NCBI GenBank assembly: GCA_002104985.1
Contig: MCGO01000073.1
Span: forward strand, 124,001 to 188,000
Direction: 5' to 3'
DNA: 64,000 nucleotides
From: Rhizoclosmatium globosum
Taxonomy: Eukaryota > Chytridiomycota > Chytridiomycetes > Chytridiales > Chytriomycetaceae
Positions 9,504 through 20,617 of this stretch are shown in pieces (within the stretch, counting starts at the first letter, position 1; every line of letters starts with the position of its first letter). Position numbers and translations under genes: made by a program. The notes below the pieces were generated by a model, which worked only from the letters and a program-made list of their open reading frames with translations, was not told the DNA's origin and did no database searches.

Positions 9504-11710
9504 TCATTTCTTTGAAGAGCTAAATGGCGATAGGCTTCTCTTCCTTTTCTTGCCGTCCTCCCCATCCACGCCACCATCACTGGAATCTTCATTTTCTTCC
9601 AGATCGCCCATAGCACCTTCAATCTCAGCCCAAACATCAAAATCGTCATCGTCATTCTCGACTGCTTCTCCTTCATTCTCATCCTCATCGCTGCTATCCA
9701 TCTCAGCTTCAATTTCAGCATCCATCGCGCTCCAATCAATGCCCCCGATATTAACTTGTTCGTCAACTTCGTCTTCGAGGGATTCAGATTGGTCTGCACT
9801 GCTTCCCATCGGCGTTTGGGTCGATGACGCGTTTGCGGAAGTCGGGCGAGATTTCTCCTTGACGAGGCGGTATGATTCTTCGGGGAGTCGTTTCCAAGCA
9901 ATCGCAGTATGATAAAGCCTGATTTCAAGTTAGTATTTTCAGGGTCTATAGAGATATTTGGGTGCAGCTTACCAATCTGGATGGACAACGTGGATTCCTC
10001 CCTGTTTCACTGCTTTGTGGACCTTGTCCGTTCCAGCTTTTGCAGCAACGACGTGTGTCGTATTAGGCCCAACTTCTTTGGCGACGTTACCACCGAAAAT
10101 TGTTGCGAATCGATACAGATCGTGTCTATAACGCAGTTCTAATCAGTACCACTTCAAAGCATTTAGCGACGCACTCACCGTCGCTGATCAAATCCAACAG
10201 GAACGACTCCACTAAGAACGACTTCACACCCCCTCAACACGCGCTTACGCAACCCGTCCATCACATCTCTTACATCACAATCTCCTTCTTCATCCAACAT
10301 CCCAAAATATTCACGATGAATACGCTCAAGACGCCGCATGATTTCCTCGAGCTCTGTATCATTATCGTGTAGGACTGGACGGTCTTTCAACGGGCGGGAT
10401 ACTTCTTGTCTGTGGATGGCGTGTTGCTGGATTTGGGAAAGTGTTTCTTGGAGGTGTTTTGCAGCGACTTCGGGGGTTTCTGTGAGTGCTGCTGTTTCGG
10501 TTGCGACGAGGGCGAGTATGTCTTCCTTTATTTCCTGTTGTGCTTCTGGAGTAGTGGTTTCTGACGAACTAGATGAAGCGGGTAAAATGGTAGCTGGAAG
10601 GACTCCTGTTTGTTTGAGTTGATTGGCTGCAGCTTTTCCATTTGCACCCAAGGGTTCATTGATGTCTCCGATTCCAACGAAAAAGTCGTCTACAGCAGCC
10701 GTCAGTATATTATGCGCTGTTTACGAACGGTTTTACTCACAAGGCTTGATCCGAATCAGATTCCTACACCATCCCCACACATCCCCACGGTCATCCACAA
10801 TTACAGCCATCCGTTCTCCTTCCCCAGGAAACAATCTGCTAATTTTCTTTTCTTGGAAACTTCCACTCTCGTCACGACTCAAGATGCGATCGTTAAAGAG
10901 TCTCCGTTGAGGATCAATAATTCGTGCCACGGCTTCGGCGTAGTTTCGAGTTCCCATGGTATAAATATGCAGTTCGTATAATTTGCTTGCTTTTTCGAGG
11001 AACTCAAAGGTTCCTGGACGGAGTTTGATGTAATAGACAGTTGGAGCTTCGGGGAGGACGAATTTGAAGACATTCTGAGATATAACGAGTTTAGGTATTC
11101 AAAATGGAGAAAAGAGACATTCTAGTTACCGTCAGTGCTGGAAAACTGGGGTTGTTGGTATCATTCATCCATTCACCGACTGTTGGGTCCACAGTTGCAT
11201 GAATAACAGTCTGATCCAAATCAAGAATCAAAGATAGCTTTCTCTCCTTGTGAAGGCGTTCTGCTGTTTCACGTTCAAGTCGTTCGGCAGCCTTGAATGT
11301 GAATATGAGAACCACTCCTTCCACTTTTCAAAGGGAAGAGAAAGCCTATCCTCCCTTCAATTCTCTCCTTCTTTCTTTCTTTCGCGTGACAGTTTACTGG
11401 GCTCTACTAATCCGTCTCTCAAGGTCCATCCAAAATACTCATCCAACTTCAAAGACATTCGGATATCCTCACTGCCTTTGAAGGATAAGGAGTTGTACCT
11501 TCTGCGATACTAAAATCCGTCCATCGACAGTCATGTTGATTGTGGCTCCGGCTCCTGAGTTCCCAAAGGCGGGTCTAAGGCACAGGATTAATCTAACAAC
11601 AAGGACGATGCTCGCGCTTACCCTGATACATCTTTAGAGCACATGACACAGAGCCCTTTGAATACGACATCATGGCTGCATTCGTCTGAGGGAGCAAGGC
11701 CAGTCGACAT
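9504..11710 (-). CDS. FCP1: RNA polymerase II CTD phosphatase FCP1
   Basis: Seven exons (11710-11622, 11574-11499, 11291-11130, 11074-10741, 10689-10179, 10125-9973, 9918-9504) join in frame to give 579 aa. Order: an N-terminal Cys/His motif (ECSHDVVFKGLCVMCSKDV) typical of FCP1; the HAD-like FCPH domain with DLDQTVIHAT, whose DxDx(T/V) motif carries the nucleophile and acid/base aspartates; LRPGTFEFL, YTMGTRNYA and VIVDDRGDVWG; then a linker and a BRCT domain (GGNVAKEVGPNTTHVVAAK...VHPDW). The C-terminus is acidic and ends in a Lys/Arg-Ser tail like the TFIIF-binding tail of yeast Fcp1. The enzyme removes phosphate from the Pol II C-terminal repeats to recycle the polymerase. It is somewhat shorter than the yeast protein. 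It starts 76 bp downstream of the stop of the next minus-strand gene. Confidence 0.93.
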
Positions 11711-11785
11711 TGGATTTCAGGGAAAGAAACTGAGAGAAATACAAATAACTATACAGTTCATTTCTTTTACACATTCGCATTCTAT

Positions 11786-12958
11786 TCAGATAAAGTCACA
11801 CCACAAACCAGCGTGTCCTTCTCTTTTTGCCTCTTCAATCAGTATCTGCCTCAACGCGTCTGATTTTGTCAGCCTAGGGTCCGCCCACAGTTCCTTCACC
11901 ACTTCCGAATGCCCATTTTTGACAGCCCAAAAGATGGAATAGTTGTCATCATCACTTGGGTTAACCCGACTGTCACTCAGCAAAAGTCTCACAATCTCGA
12001 GGAATCCATGTTCTGATGCTAATCCGATTGCATGATTCTCCCGAGCAGTAGGATCAACGCGGCTGTCTTCTAACAAAACTCGAACGATTTCCAAGTACCC
12101 TTTCTGACACGCCATTCGAATAGGAAAGTTGTCGTCCACACTTGGATCTACTTCAGGAACACGAAGCAGCAATTTCACAACCTCCAAATGGCCATTTTGT
12201 GCAGCCAACTGCAAACCAATGTTATCTTTTGCAGATGCATCAACTCTGGAATCCTGAAGCAATCGAGCCAAAACACGTGGATGCCCAATCTCAGCTGAGA
12301 ATCTGGCTGCATAGTTTTCATCATCCGCAGGATCCACACGCGGATCTCTAAGCAATAACTCCACAATTTCCAAGTGCCCAAACTGAGCAGCAACGCCAAT
12401 CGCCGAATTATGCACAGCCGATGGATCCACACTCGGAATAGCAAGCAACAACTCCACAACCTCCAAATGCCCATTCCGCGACGCCCACCGAATCGGCCGA
12501 TTATCCTGGTTCGAAGCATCAAAGTGAAGTGGATCCTCCAACAGCACCGTGATCACCTTCAGTGCTTTCCGAGGAGGAAGGTCCCAGCGCAGCGACCACA
12601 TCAAATTCATTTCTCTGTTCCGACCGACCTCGGAAACCGCCTCCCAATCGCTGGTCAGCATAATCTCGCCATACACGGCTGTCTGGTAGTTGAGGGGCAG
12701 GGACAGCCACCCGGTGTGCTTGATGTTGGATGCCTCGAGAAAGTCCCAGAGTGAAGTAGCGCATTCAGACTGGCTTAGTTGGAAGCGGACGTGTTGGCGG
12801 GCAAAGGGGAGGCTGTGGAAAATGAATGGTGCGAGAAGTTGCTTTGATGCAAGGCCCAGGGAAAGCAAGTGCTTGTCTAGTGGTAGGTACGCAATAATGC
12901 TTTGGAGGAGTTCAGGTGGAATGGAGGCCAGTCCGACGAGAGCTTGGAGGGGATTCAT
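11786..12958 (-). CDS. F-box/ankyrin-repeat protein
   Basis: 390 aa, single exon. Residues about 12-50 (IPPELLQSIIAYLPLDKHLL...) form an F-box-like motif. A linker follows with LPLNYQTAVYGE and LMWSLRWDLPPRKALKVI, shared with all other family members in the window. Seven ankyrin repeats of 32-33 aa (NGHLEVVELLL...DPRVDPS) complete the protein. F-box proteins are substrate adaptors of SCF ubiquitin ligases, and ankyrin arrays bind protein partners; a role as adaptor is inferred. The consensus repeats DSRVDP/DPRVDP are nearly identical between copies, suggesting recent repeat duplication. Confidence 0.88.
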   Translation of the reverse strand: MNPLQALVGLASIPPELLQSIIAYLPLDKHLLSLGLASKQLLAPFIFHSLPFARQHVRFQLSQSECATSLWDFLEASNIKHTGWLSLPLNYQTAVYGEIMLTSDWEAVSEVGRNREMNLMWSLRWDLPPRKALKVITVLLEDPLHFDASNQDNRPIRWASRNGHLEVVELLLAIPSVDPSAVHNSAIGVAAQFGHLEIVELLLRDPRVDPADDENYAARFSAEIGHPRVLARLLQDSRVDASAKDNIGLQLAAQNGHLEVVKLLLRVPEVDPSVDDNFPIRMACQKGYLEIVRVLLEDSRVDPTARENHAIGLASEHGFLEIVRLLLSDSRVNPSDDDNYSIFWAVKNGHSEVVKELWADPRLTKSDALRQILIEEAKREGHAGLWCDFI

Positions 12959-13358
12959 CTAGTATTGGTATTTGAATTACAGTGTTATCTTATATATAAC
13001 AATAAAAACATTACTTTTTGGCACAAGCCAGTATCCACATCTGTGTCAACAACGATTCGAAAAGTAGAACGAATTAATTAGTTGTGGTTTTAGCTTGTAA
13101 ACCCAGTTTTCACCAGAGCTCTATGGTCAATTTTCCCCTTCATACTGTTTTCTTAATCAAAATATTTTGTTAGTAGGCATACGTTGCCAATAATCGTACG
13201 TTTCCTGCACATCGAATCGGTTGAGTTTTCATAACACTTACGCACCGACGCAACATCGGCGTGATCCTTCCCTTACACATTACGCTAAATCTACACAACG
13301 GTCTAAAAGGGCAGCTTCATCTTCCGAAGATGGGAACAACATAAAGGATGGAAAGAGA
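12959..13358. other. intergenic, nothing recognised
   Basis: This AT-rich interval lies between the F-box/ankyrin gene start and tRNA-Ser. Presumably it contains the ankyrin gene promoter; no repeat or structured element stands out. Confidence 0.5.
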
Positions 13359-13440
13359 CGACAACGGCAGGACTTGAACCTGCGCACTCAGAGAGTAATA
13401 GATTTCTAGTCTATCGCCTTAACCGCTCGGCCACGTTGTC
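13359..13440 (-). tRNA. tRNA-Ser(AGA)
   Basis: 82 nt with the acceptor stem GACAACG/CGTTGTC and discriminator G. The D arm GTGGCCGAGCGGTTAAGGCG contains a consensus A box. The anticodon loop is CTAGAAA (anticodon AGA), a long class II variable arm is typical of tRNA-Ser, and the T arm GCAGGTTCAAGTCCTGC contains the B box. All stems pair well and no intron is seen. Confidence 0.95.
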
Positions 13441-13537
13441 ATAATCACTTAGACAAAATGGTAAATATGGCGTGTAAAGCGATAATTATCAACAGCATGA
13501 AACAATACACAGTTCTTTATTCGTTGAAAAGAGCATA

Positions 13538-14078
13538 TCATTCAATAAGCTCGATAGGAATATTTGAGTTTGGACCTTCCTCCCTTCTCTTTTCCTCCAT
13601 TTCGATTGTAAGCTCAACTACCAATTGCCAGTCTTCGTAGTATCCATCTGGTAAGCAGTGTTGAGAAGGTAGATTTATCCGAAGTCAGTCGTAAACACAC
13701 CTTTGACACATTTCTTAAACTCCCGAAGAGCACGTTCAGTTTCATTGAGATTCAAGTAGCAGTATCCAAGCAAGTGACGACCTGCGAGTGCAGATCCAGG
13801 CATAGTGATCTAATGTTTGACAGGTTGAATATCAGTATCAAGAATATACATGATACAACGAATCAAAACACCCATCAAGTATTCGAGATAATAATACACA
13901 CGTATTGTTGAAGACACAGCAATGCTCGGGAGTAAGCACCCAACTGGTAAAACTCCTTTGCCACCTTGTACAGATCAAACGCCTCCGCAGGTCTGTTCAA
14001 TTTCCGCTGAAACCACTCAAACACTTCTTCTCTTTGCATCGAAGGCCTGAAGCTCTCATAGTCAGTGAAATCAGCCAT
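13538..14078 (-). CDS. small TPR-like helical protein
   Basis: Three exons (14078-13902, 13809-13701, 13647-13538) join in frame to 131 aa. The sequence FYQLGAYSRALLCLQQY followed by LAGRHLLGYCYLNLNETERA-LREF has the spacing of tetratricopeptide helices (G/A at small positions, L-G-Y-C-Y, A-L). I do not recognise the family. Its start codon lies only 45 bp from that of the divergent STT4 gene, so they probably share a promoter. Confidence 0.7.
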
Positions 14079-14123
14079 TCTCTGTATTTATCTGAAGTGT
14101 ATTCCAGAATCAAAGCAAAAAAG
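14079..14123. promoter_or_regulatory. very short divergent promoter between TPR-like gene and STT4
   Basis: Only 45 bp separate two divergently oriented ATGs. Transcription must therefore start within this interval or inside the opposing 5' regions. No TATA-like motif is evident. Confidence 0.45.
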
Positions 14124-17100
14124 ATGTCAAGAATGCGAGGCCTCACGTTTTCGCTAGACGACATTGTGTCCCAGGCTGCCAAAACCGCGGCATCGCTTTC
14201 CGTGATTCGAGGAGGAATTGTGGATGAAGGACAGTTAGTTCAGTTGTGTGTTGGCGGGCTTGAGGGACTTGACTATGCAACCTTTGTTCGCCAAGTTAAA
14301 AGCGGCGATCGGAGCCTGTTGTTCAGTGTGCGTGTGTTTATTTAGTGTGGTGCCTGGTTGTTGGTGCTTATTGTTCTGGGTAGGAAATGCAGGGGCTGTG
14401 TGCAATGCTCGACTTTGCTCTTGGTGCGAAAAGCGGAAGTGTTCTTGCCAACGACTCGTCGGTCCAATTTGCCACGTTTCTTGTTGCCGATCTTGTTTCT
14501 TCTGGAACGGATTTGGTTGGCCCAAACAGTGGTTCGTTGTGTGAATTGGGATGCATGCAATAATCTAAATTGGATCAATGGTGACAGAAACGGAGTTTCC
14601 TGCTTTCGTGAACAAGTTGGTCAAGAAGCTGCTTCTTGTTGCTGTAAAATCAAATGAGGCGAGGGAGAAGATTGTTGGTGTTGTCGGGAATTCTGTTGTT
14701 GAGTTTGTGGAGCTTGTGGGAGCATTTGGTTTGTGTTCTTCCCTTTGACTCTCATCGTGCTCAATCATACTTGTTTCAGGCTGCGATAAGAAAACCATCT
14801 CAATTGCACATGCCGTATTTGGAGCCGTTACAGACAGTCCCGCTCAGCTTCACCGTCAATTGACTGCTAGACTCCTTCCTGCCGCTTCCTCTACCATTGC
14901 GAAGCTCGTCTCTGTCGAATCTTCTCCGACATTGACCAGTACTCCATCCTTGCAAGAAACCTCGGCTAGAATTTCTGAGCTTACCGCTCTTGTTTTCCAC
15001 AACATTTCTAGCTTCTTCTTGAAGGATTCTGATCTCGTCAGATTAAAGTCTCAAGCTGCATGGGATTCCATCTTGGACACAACTGTTAGTGTGTCATCTG
15101 GTATTCCACAGGCCCAGCTTGAAGCATACTTGAAAGCCTCGCTTGAATCATTTGCACATTTATCCAGCTTCTTCACGTCAGACTATGACGTTGTTGCCCC
15201 AATTCTGCCATCTTTTTTGAAGTCCGTGGCTCTCGGCAGTATTCTTGCTGGAAACTCTCGTCTCGTGTTTTCCAAAGTGAAGGAGTTCTTGGATGTTGTT
15301 GCAGCTGAACACCTTGAATACGATGCTCCAAGAACTGAGATCTCGGTTGTCGCTTTGGAAGCTCTCAGCTTACTTGCGTTCAAGTAAGTTTTCGCGCTTT
15401 CTTCGACAATACTGAAATCAAATCACTCTGTCAGTGTTTCTGAATTGGCTGGAGAAGCTATCGAATTCTTGACCAAGTTCATTCTCAGCCCAAACTCTGT
15501 GTTGGTAACTCGCACGTGCATATTACTGTCGTTCGTAACTGTGCTATTGCAATGTTGAAGAAATCTCTCGTGGTACGCAAAACCCGGTATTTGTGTTCGG
15601 TCGCATTTACATTCGTATAGCTTCTCGATGATGCCGCCGTGACAAAGTCGACGCTTTACATTTTTGTCAACACACTACAATCATCATCAGTTCAAGGCGG
15701 TGCATTTGTTCACGAAGCCTGCGTTTCCGCCATCGCTGGCCTTATTCCTGCCATTAGCACCAGACAGGTACACACTGAATTGTCGCGCGAAACTTTAACT
15801 AAACAATAACTCACCAGACTGTTGAAGTAGCCGTCCCAGCCATTGTTCGAAAGATCGAAGCCTCAAACACAGATGATGCTCAAACTCGAGCAATGTGGGA
15901 AAGTTTGGAAATCGCTACATTGACGGGAAGCATTGATGTGTTGGAAGAAGCTTACCCTGTCTTGTCGAGCTCTATCGTCAAGGGAGACCGCTTGAAGTTT
16001 GAGTGTTCTTTGGCGACGAAAGTTTCTCTTCCACTGGTATTGCTGCAAAAGTTGTTTGAGACCTTTGTCGAAAGAGTTTCGGTGCTTGTTGGAACTGCAG
16101 TTGAGTAGTTCCTTACTCCGGATTGGTCATGACTTACAATTTCATTTAGGATGTTGGTAACGACAAGGGTCTTTTTAACTTATCCACTGTGATCAAGGCG
16201 CTTTGTGATATTCCTGGCTTCCACCCCGAAGTACACGCTTCTGAGGAGTTGATTCTGTCGTTTAGAAATTATTGGCTCGTTGTCACTGCATTCGTCTTTG
16301 CTCCTCGCGCAACTTGGCCTAAGGAATGGATTCCCATCGTCACCTCCATTACTTCAAAGACACCGACCCTTGCTTTGGGTGCAAAGCACAGAAGCTTGGA
16401 AATCGACTTGGTGGCAAATAGTGTTTTGCGATTAAAGGTCCCAGATCAAGTGCGTACATTTCAAATACTCATATGCGAGCAGGTCTAAAAATTTTGAACA
16501 GGTATACCACAAAGTCAAATCTTGTCTCGTTGGATCACTCTATTCTCGAGCAAGTGAGACAAAATCCGTGAGCAACGCCATTGCAACCTTCCTTCTCTCC
16601 GTATTCCAAATCGAATTGTTCCGCGTTGGAAAGGGATCATTCTCCTTCTTTTTGGACTACATCAAAGACGAACGTTATTACGAGACCGACGTGTTCCCAC
16701 TTCTCCAATCGATTGGTGAAGAAGTCCTGTTCGCGTACACCAAAGGCAAATCAATTGGAAAGAGCTCGATCCAATCCAGCTTCAAAGCTTTGTTGAGATG
16801 TGGATCACACCGTTTAGTGAAAGTCAAGCATTTCGCGTCCACGTGCAGTGTGAGATTGTTGAACGCTGTTCCAGCTTTGTTATGGGACAAGACGTTGGTT
16901 TGTTACATGCTGGACGTGGTGTTGTATTTGGACTCCAAGAGGCTTGTGTTGGATGACCGTTTGGCTGTGTTGAAGGGAAAACTTGGATTCGAACTTCACT
17001 TTGTGGATGAAATCGAGCAAGCGCAAGCAGCGAAGGAGTATCGCGCTCTTTGTGCGAATTTGTTGAATCTTGCGCTTGGATACTCTTTGAGTGAGACTAC

Positions 17101-20100
17101 CTTGACTATGCAGGTTTGTTCTATTTGACTCATTCAATATGATGTTTTAACATATAAACAGGGCTACTTGTTGGACCTCCAAATCAACTACCCAGATTTG
17201 CTTGGTGAGAGATCCGACGTTATCGCGTTGCTCAGCCAGTTCTGCTCAAGAGAGGAAGTCGCGAATGACGTTATCAAGTCATTGAACGCTCGTGCAAAGT
17301 ATATTGGAGAAGTCCGGGGAGTCAGCAAAGTCCTGTCACAGCTCAAATCATCCCAAACTCCAGCTGATATCTTCAAGGAGGAAATCAAGAGTGTTCCCAC
17401 CAACAAAGGAGTAGCAACTTTCATCAAGGAGTTGAATCCCGTCCTTCAAAGATGCGCAGCGTATATTGTCTCTGAGGCGAAAGTCGATGAGGAGCTTCTG
17501 CGTCTCGTGTGCTGGACTCCTATCACTGTGTTCAATCTTTCCTCGATTGAAACTGCACTCCCAGTGTGGAACTACATTATGTCTGCTCGTCCAGACCTCA
17601 ACTCTCGCATTTTGTATGAGTTGGTCTCTGTTTGGGAATCCACCATTTACCAGAAGAAGGGACTCTATGAAGTTGATTACAGGTGAGCCTTCGGTTTACT
17701 GGCGATTACGTACTTACCCCTAAGTGTCTAGCTCTGCTGATCCGTTCATGAACAAAATGACTTACACGCCTTCAAAGAAGCCTGAAGCGTCTCATGAGTC
17801 GCTCTTGGTCCATTGTCGATGGATTCAGTTCCTCACCAGCAGATTCAAGTCGACTTTGTGGTACAAAAAGGAGCACGTGAAGATCTTTGCCAAGTTTATT
17901 CAGATTGCTGTGGGTAATTTGAATCTCGTCAAGTACGTCTTCTCCCTTTTGCAATATGCATACTAATGTCCTCTCAGGTTGACGCCAGCTCTTCGTAAAA
18001 CCGTGTTTTGCTTCTTGGAGTTGGCTATTCTTGTTGCAAACGAGCTTGACTCGCAGAGTGACTCTCTGTGGCTCTTCTCACTCGAGAGTTTGTTCAAGTT
18101 GGCGTTCAAGTGGTACAGCTTGACTCCGATGTAAGATTATTACACAATATATGGTAAAACTTAAGTATATTTCAGGTGGAGTAACTATCAAGACGGGGAA
18201 TACAAAACCATGGTTGCTGTTCGAGCTGCGTTCCAGGCTATCAATGTCGAGAAAGCCAATACTCTTTTCTCTACTTTGCCAGATCGAGTCTTTTCTCACT
18301 TTAAGCCAATGAAGCGAGGTGAGTCACTTTTTCCTTTTGGTGGCAGTATTTAATGTCTATTTTTCAGACCTCTCAGATGTCAAATCGTTGGTTCTCTTGC
18401 TTTTAGATAACGAACTTGCTCGCTTTGCTTTATGGGGTGTTGGGGGTGAGAAGAATGCAGAAGCTCACTCTACGTGGAAAGATGTCAAGTGGGCCCAGAT
18501 TGTCAGAGTTGCTTGGTTTGTACACCCAATGGTTGCGTTGAACCTGCCTCGCAGATTCATGGGATGTACGGACACTATCGAGGCTGAACTAGCTCCTTTG
18601 ATTCTTCAACATGCCTTGGTTTCTGTAAACAGCGCGGCCTCTATCGGTCCTCTCTTGAAGACGAATCTCGATAGATATGCGAACGAGCAGCGTGTACGTC
18701 TAAATCTGCTGTTTGAAGTTCTGCTGATACTCTCTTTCTCAGTTCCTTTTGTATTGGAGCGAAGTCTCGCCCATCTCAGCCATTTCGTACCTCAGCCCAG
18801 AATACAACCACCCATGGATCCTCCAATACGCTTTCCGTGTATTGGAATACCATCCTGTTGAAAAAGTTTTCTTTTACATTCCTCAGATGGTTCAAGCTTT
18901 GCGTCACGATTTGAATGGTTACGTTGAGCACTTTATTCTCAAAACCGCCAAGACTTCTCAATTGTTTGCTCACCAAATCATTTGGAATATGAATGCAAAT
19001 ATGTTTATTGTTGTTAAGGTCAAGAAGCACGAGGAGAGATTGGATGTGAGTGTTGTGAATGATTGAGTTGTAGGATGGACATTGACCAGTTTTTAGCCTG
19101 ACCCGCTCAAGCCGACCCTCGATAAGATCATTAAAAAGATTACCACCAGTTTATCAGGCGAAGATCGCGAATTTTATGAACGTGAATTCAAGTTCTTTGC
19201 AGAAGTGACTGGAATCTCTGGAAAGTTGAAGCCATACATCAAGAAGAGCAAGGCCGAGAAAAAGAAGAAAATCGACGAAGAAATGAGAGACATCAAGGTT
19301 GAAGTTGGAGTTTACTTGCCAAGTAACCCAGAGTCAACCGTTGTTGACATTGATCGTGACAGCGGAAGACCTTTGCAATCTCACGCCAAGGTGAGCTCCT
19401 TTTTTGAATTTCTTTTGATTCCTAATGCTACTTTCGAAGGCACCATTTATGGCAACATTTGAAGTCAAGAAGGATGAATCCGAAGGCTCTGATGTCGTCC
19501 GACAATCTGCCATTTTCAAGGTCGGTGACGATTGCAGACAAGACGTACTTGCTCTTCAGTTGATCAGTATCTTCAAAAACATTGTGGAACGAGCTGGCTT
19601 GGACGTGTACTTGTATCCGTACCGCGTTGTCGCAACCGACTGTGGATGTGGTGTTATCGAAGTTATTCCTCGATCTATTTCACGTGATATGATGGGTAGA
19701 GAAAAGGTCAACAGTTTACCAAAGTAAGGTTTTCATGTGATTCGTTCAATTGGGTTGAAAACTAATCGACTTTATGTAGCTACTTTGCAGAGAAGTATGG
19801 ATCCAAGGATTCTTTTGAATTCAAGAAGGCCCAAGAAGCATTCGTGAGAAGTTTGGCTGCTTACTCTGTTGTATTGTACTTGGTCTCTATCAAGGACAGA
19901 CATAATGGAAAATCATGTTTGATGATGATGGACACACTGTTCATATTGGTAAGCGTCAACGTTTGAACCTGAGTTGTATGACTGTTGATTCCCCAAGATT
20001 TCGGTTTCATTTTGGACATTGCACCTGGTGGTATTGAGTTTGAAGCTTCTCCGTTCAAGTTGACGACTGAATTTATTGAGTTGATGGGGGTGATGCGTCT

Positions 20101-20484
20101 GCTTCATACAAGTTGTTCAGTGAGCTTGTTGTCAAGACGTTCTTGGCCCTTCGGTAAGATCCCAATCACATGCATAGACATACTAAATCAAACCTTAGTC
20201 CTTTCGCTGACGAAATCGTTCAAATGGTTGCGTTGATGCTCGAGTCTGGACTTCCTTGCTTCAAGGGAGAAGGAACGATCAAGAAGCTTCGTGGAAAGTT
20301 CATGCTTGAATTGGATGATAAGAAGGCTGCCGAGTTTATGTTGCAGCAGATCCAAAAGTCGCACGAAAACAAATTAGGTATTGTGATTCTGTTTTCGCTC
20401 TTTGAATAGGAAAGGAACTAACCCACTTTTTATAGTCGTCTTTATGATAGATTCCAAAACATCCAAAACGGAATTCCTTTCTAA
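14124..20484 (+). CDS. STT4: phosphatidylinositol 4-kinase alpha (STT4 type)
   Basis: A multi-exon gene of about 6.4 kb starting [13 protein letters not shown]. The long N-terminal part is helical-solenoid-like. The C-terminal PI3/4-kinase domain carries [16 protein letters not shown] (nucleotide-binding Lys region), KDRHNGN followed by [12 protein letters not shown] (catalytic loop) and [16 protein letters not shown] (DFG activation loop). It ends [15 protein letters not shown], as in PI4K-alpha. The enzyme makes PI4P at the plasma membrane. At least three single-base indels interrupt the kinase domain: near 19912 (HNG|N lacks one base), near 20088 (a G run one short, ELMGG), and at the last intron near 20374. 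In an essential conserved gene these look like assembly errors. It converges with ESF1, 134 bp away. Confidence 0.92.
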
Positions 20485-20617
20485 GAGTGACGTTTTAAGT
20501 TTTCTTGGAATATATCATTTTTGAGTTCTCACAAATGAATAACCATCTCTCTATATATAGCAGAAATCAGATTTATTGCCATTCTCTGGCAAATTACAAA
20601 CGAAACATTTAAATACG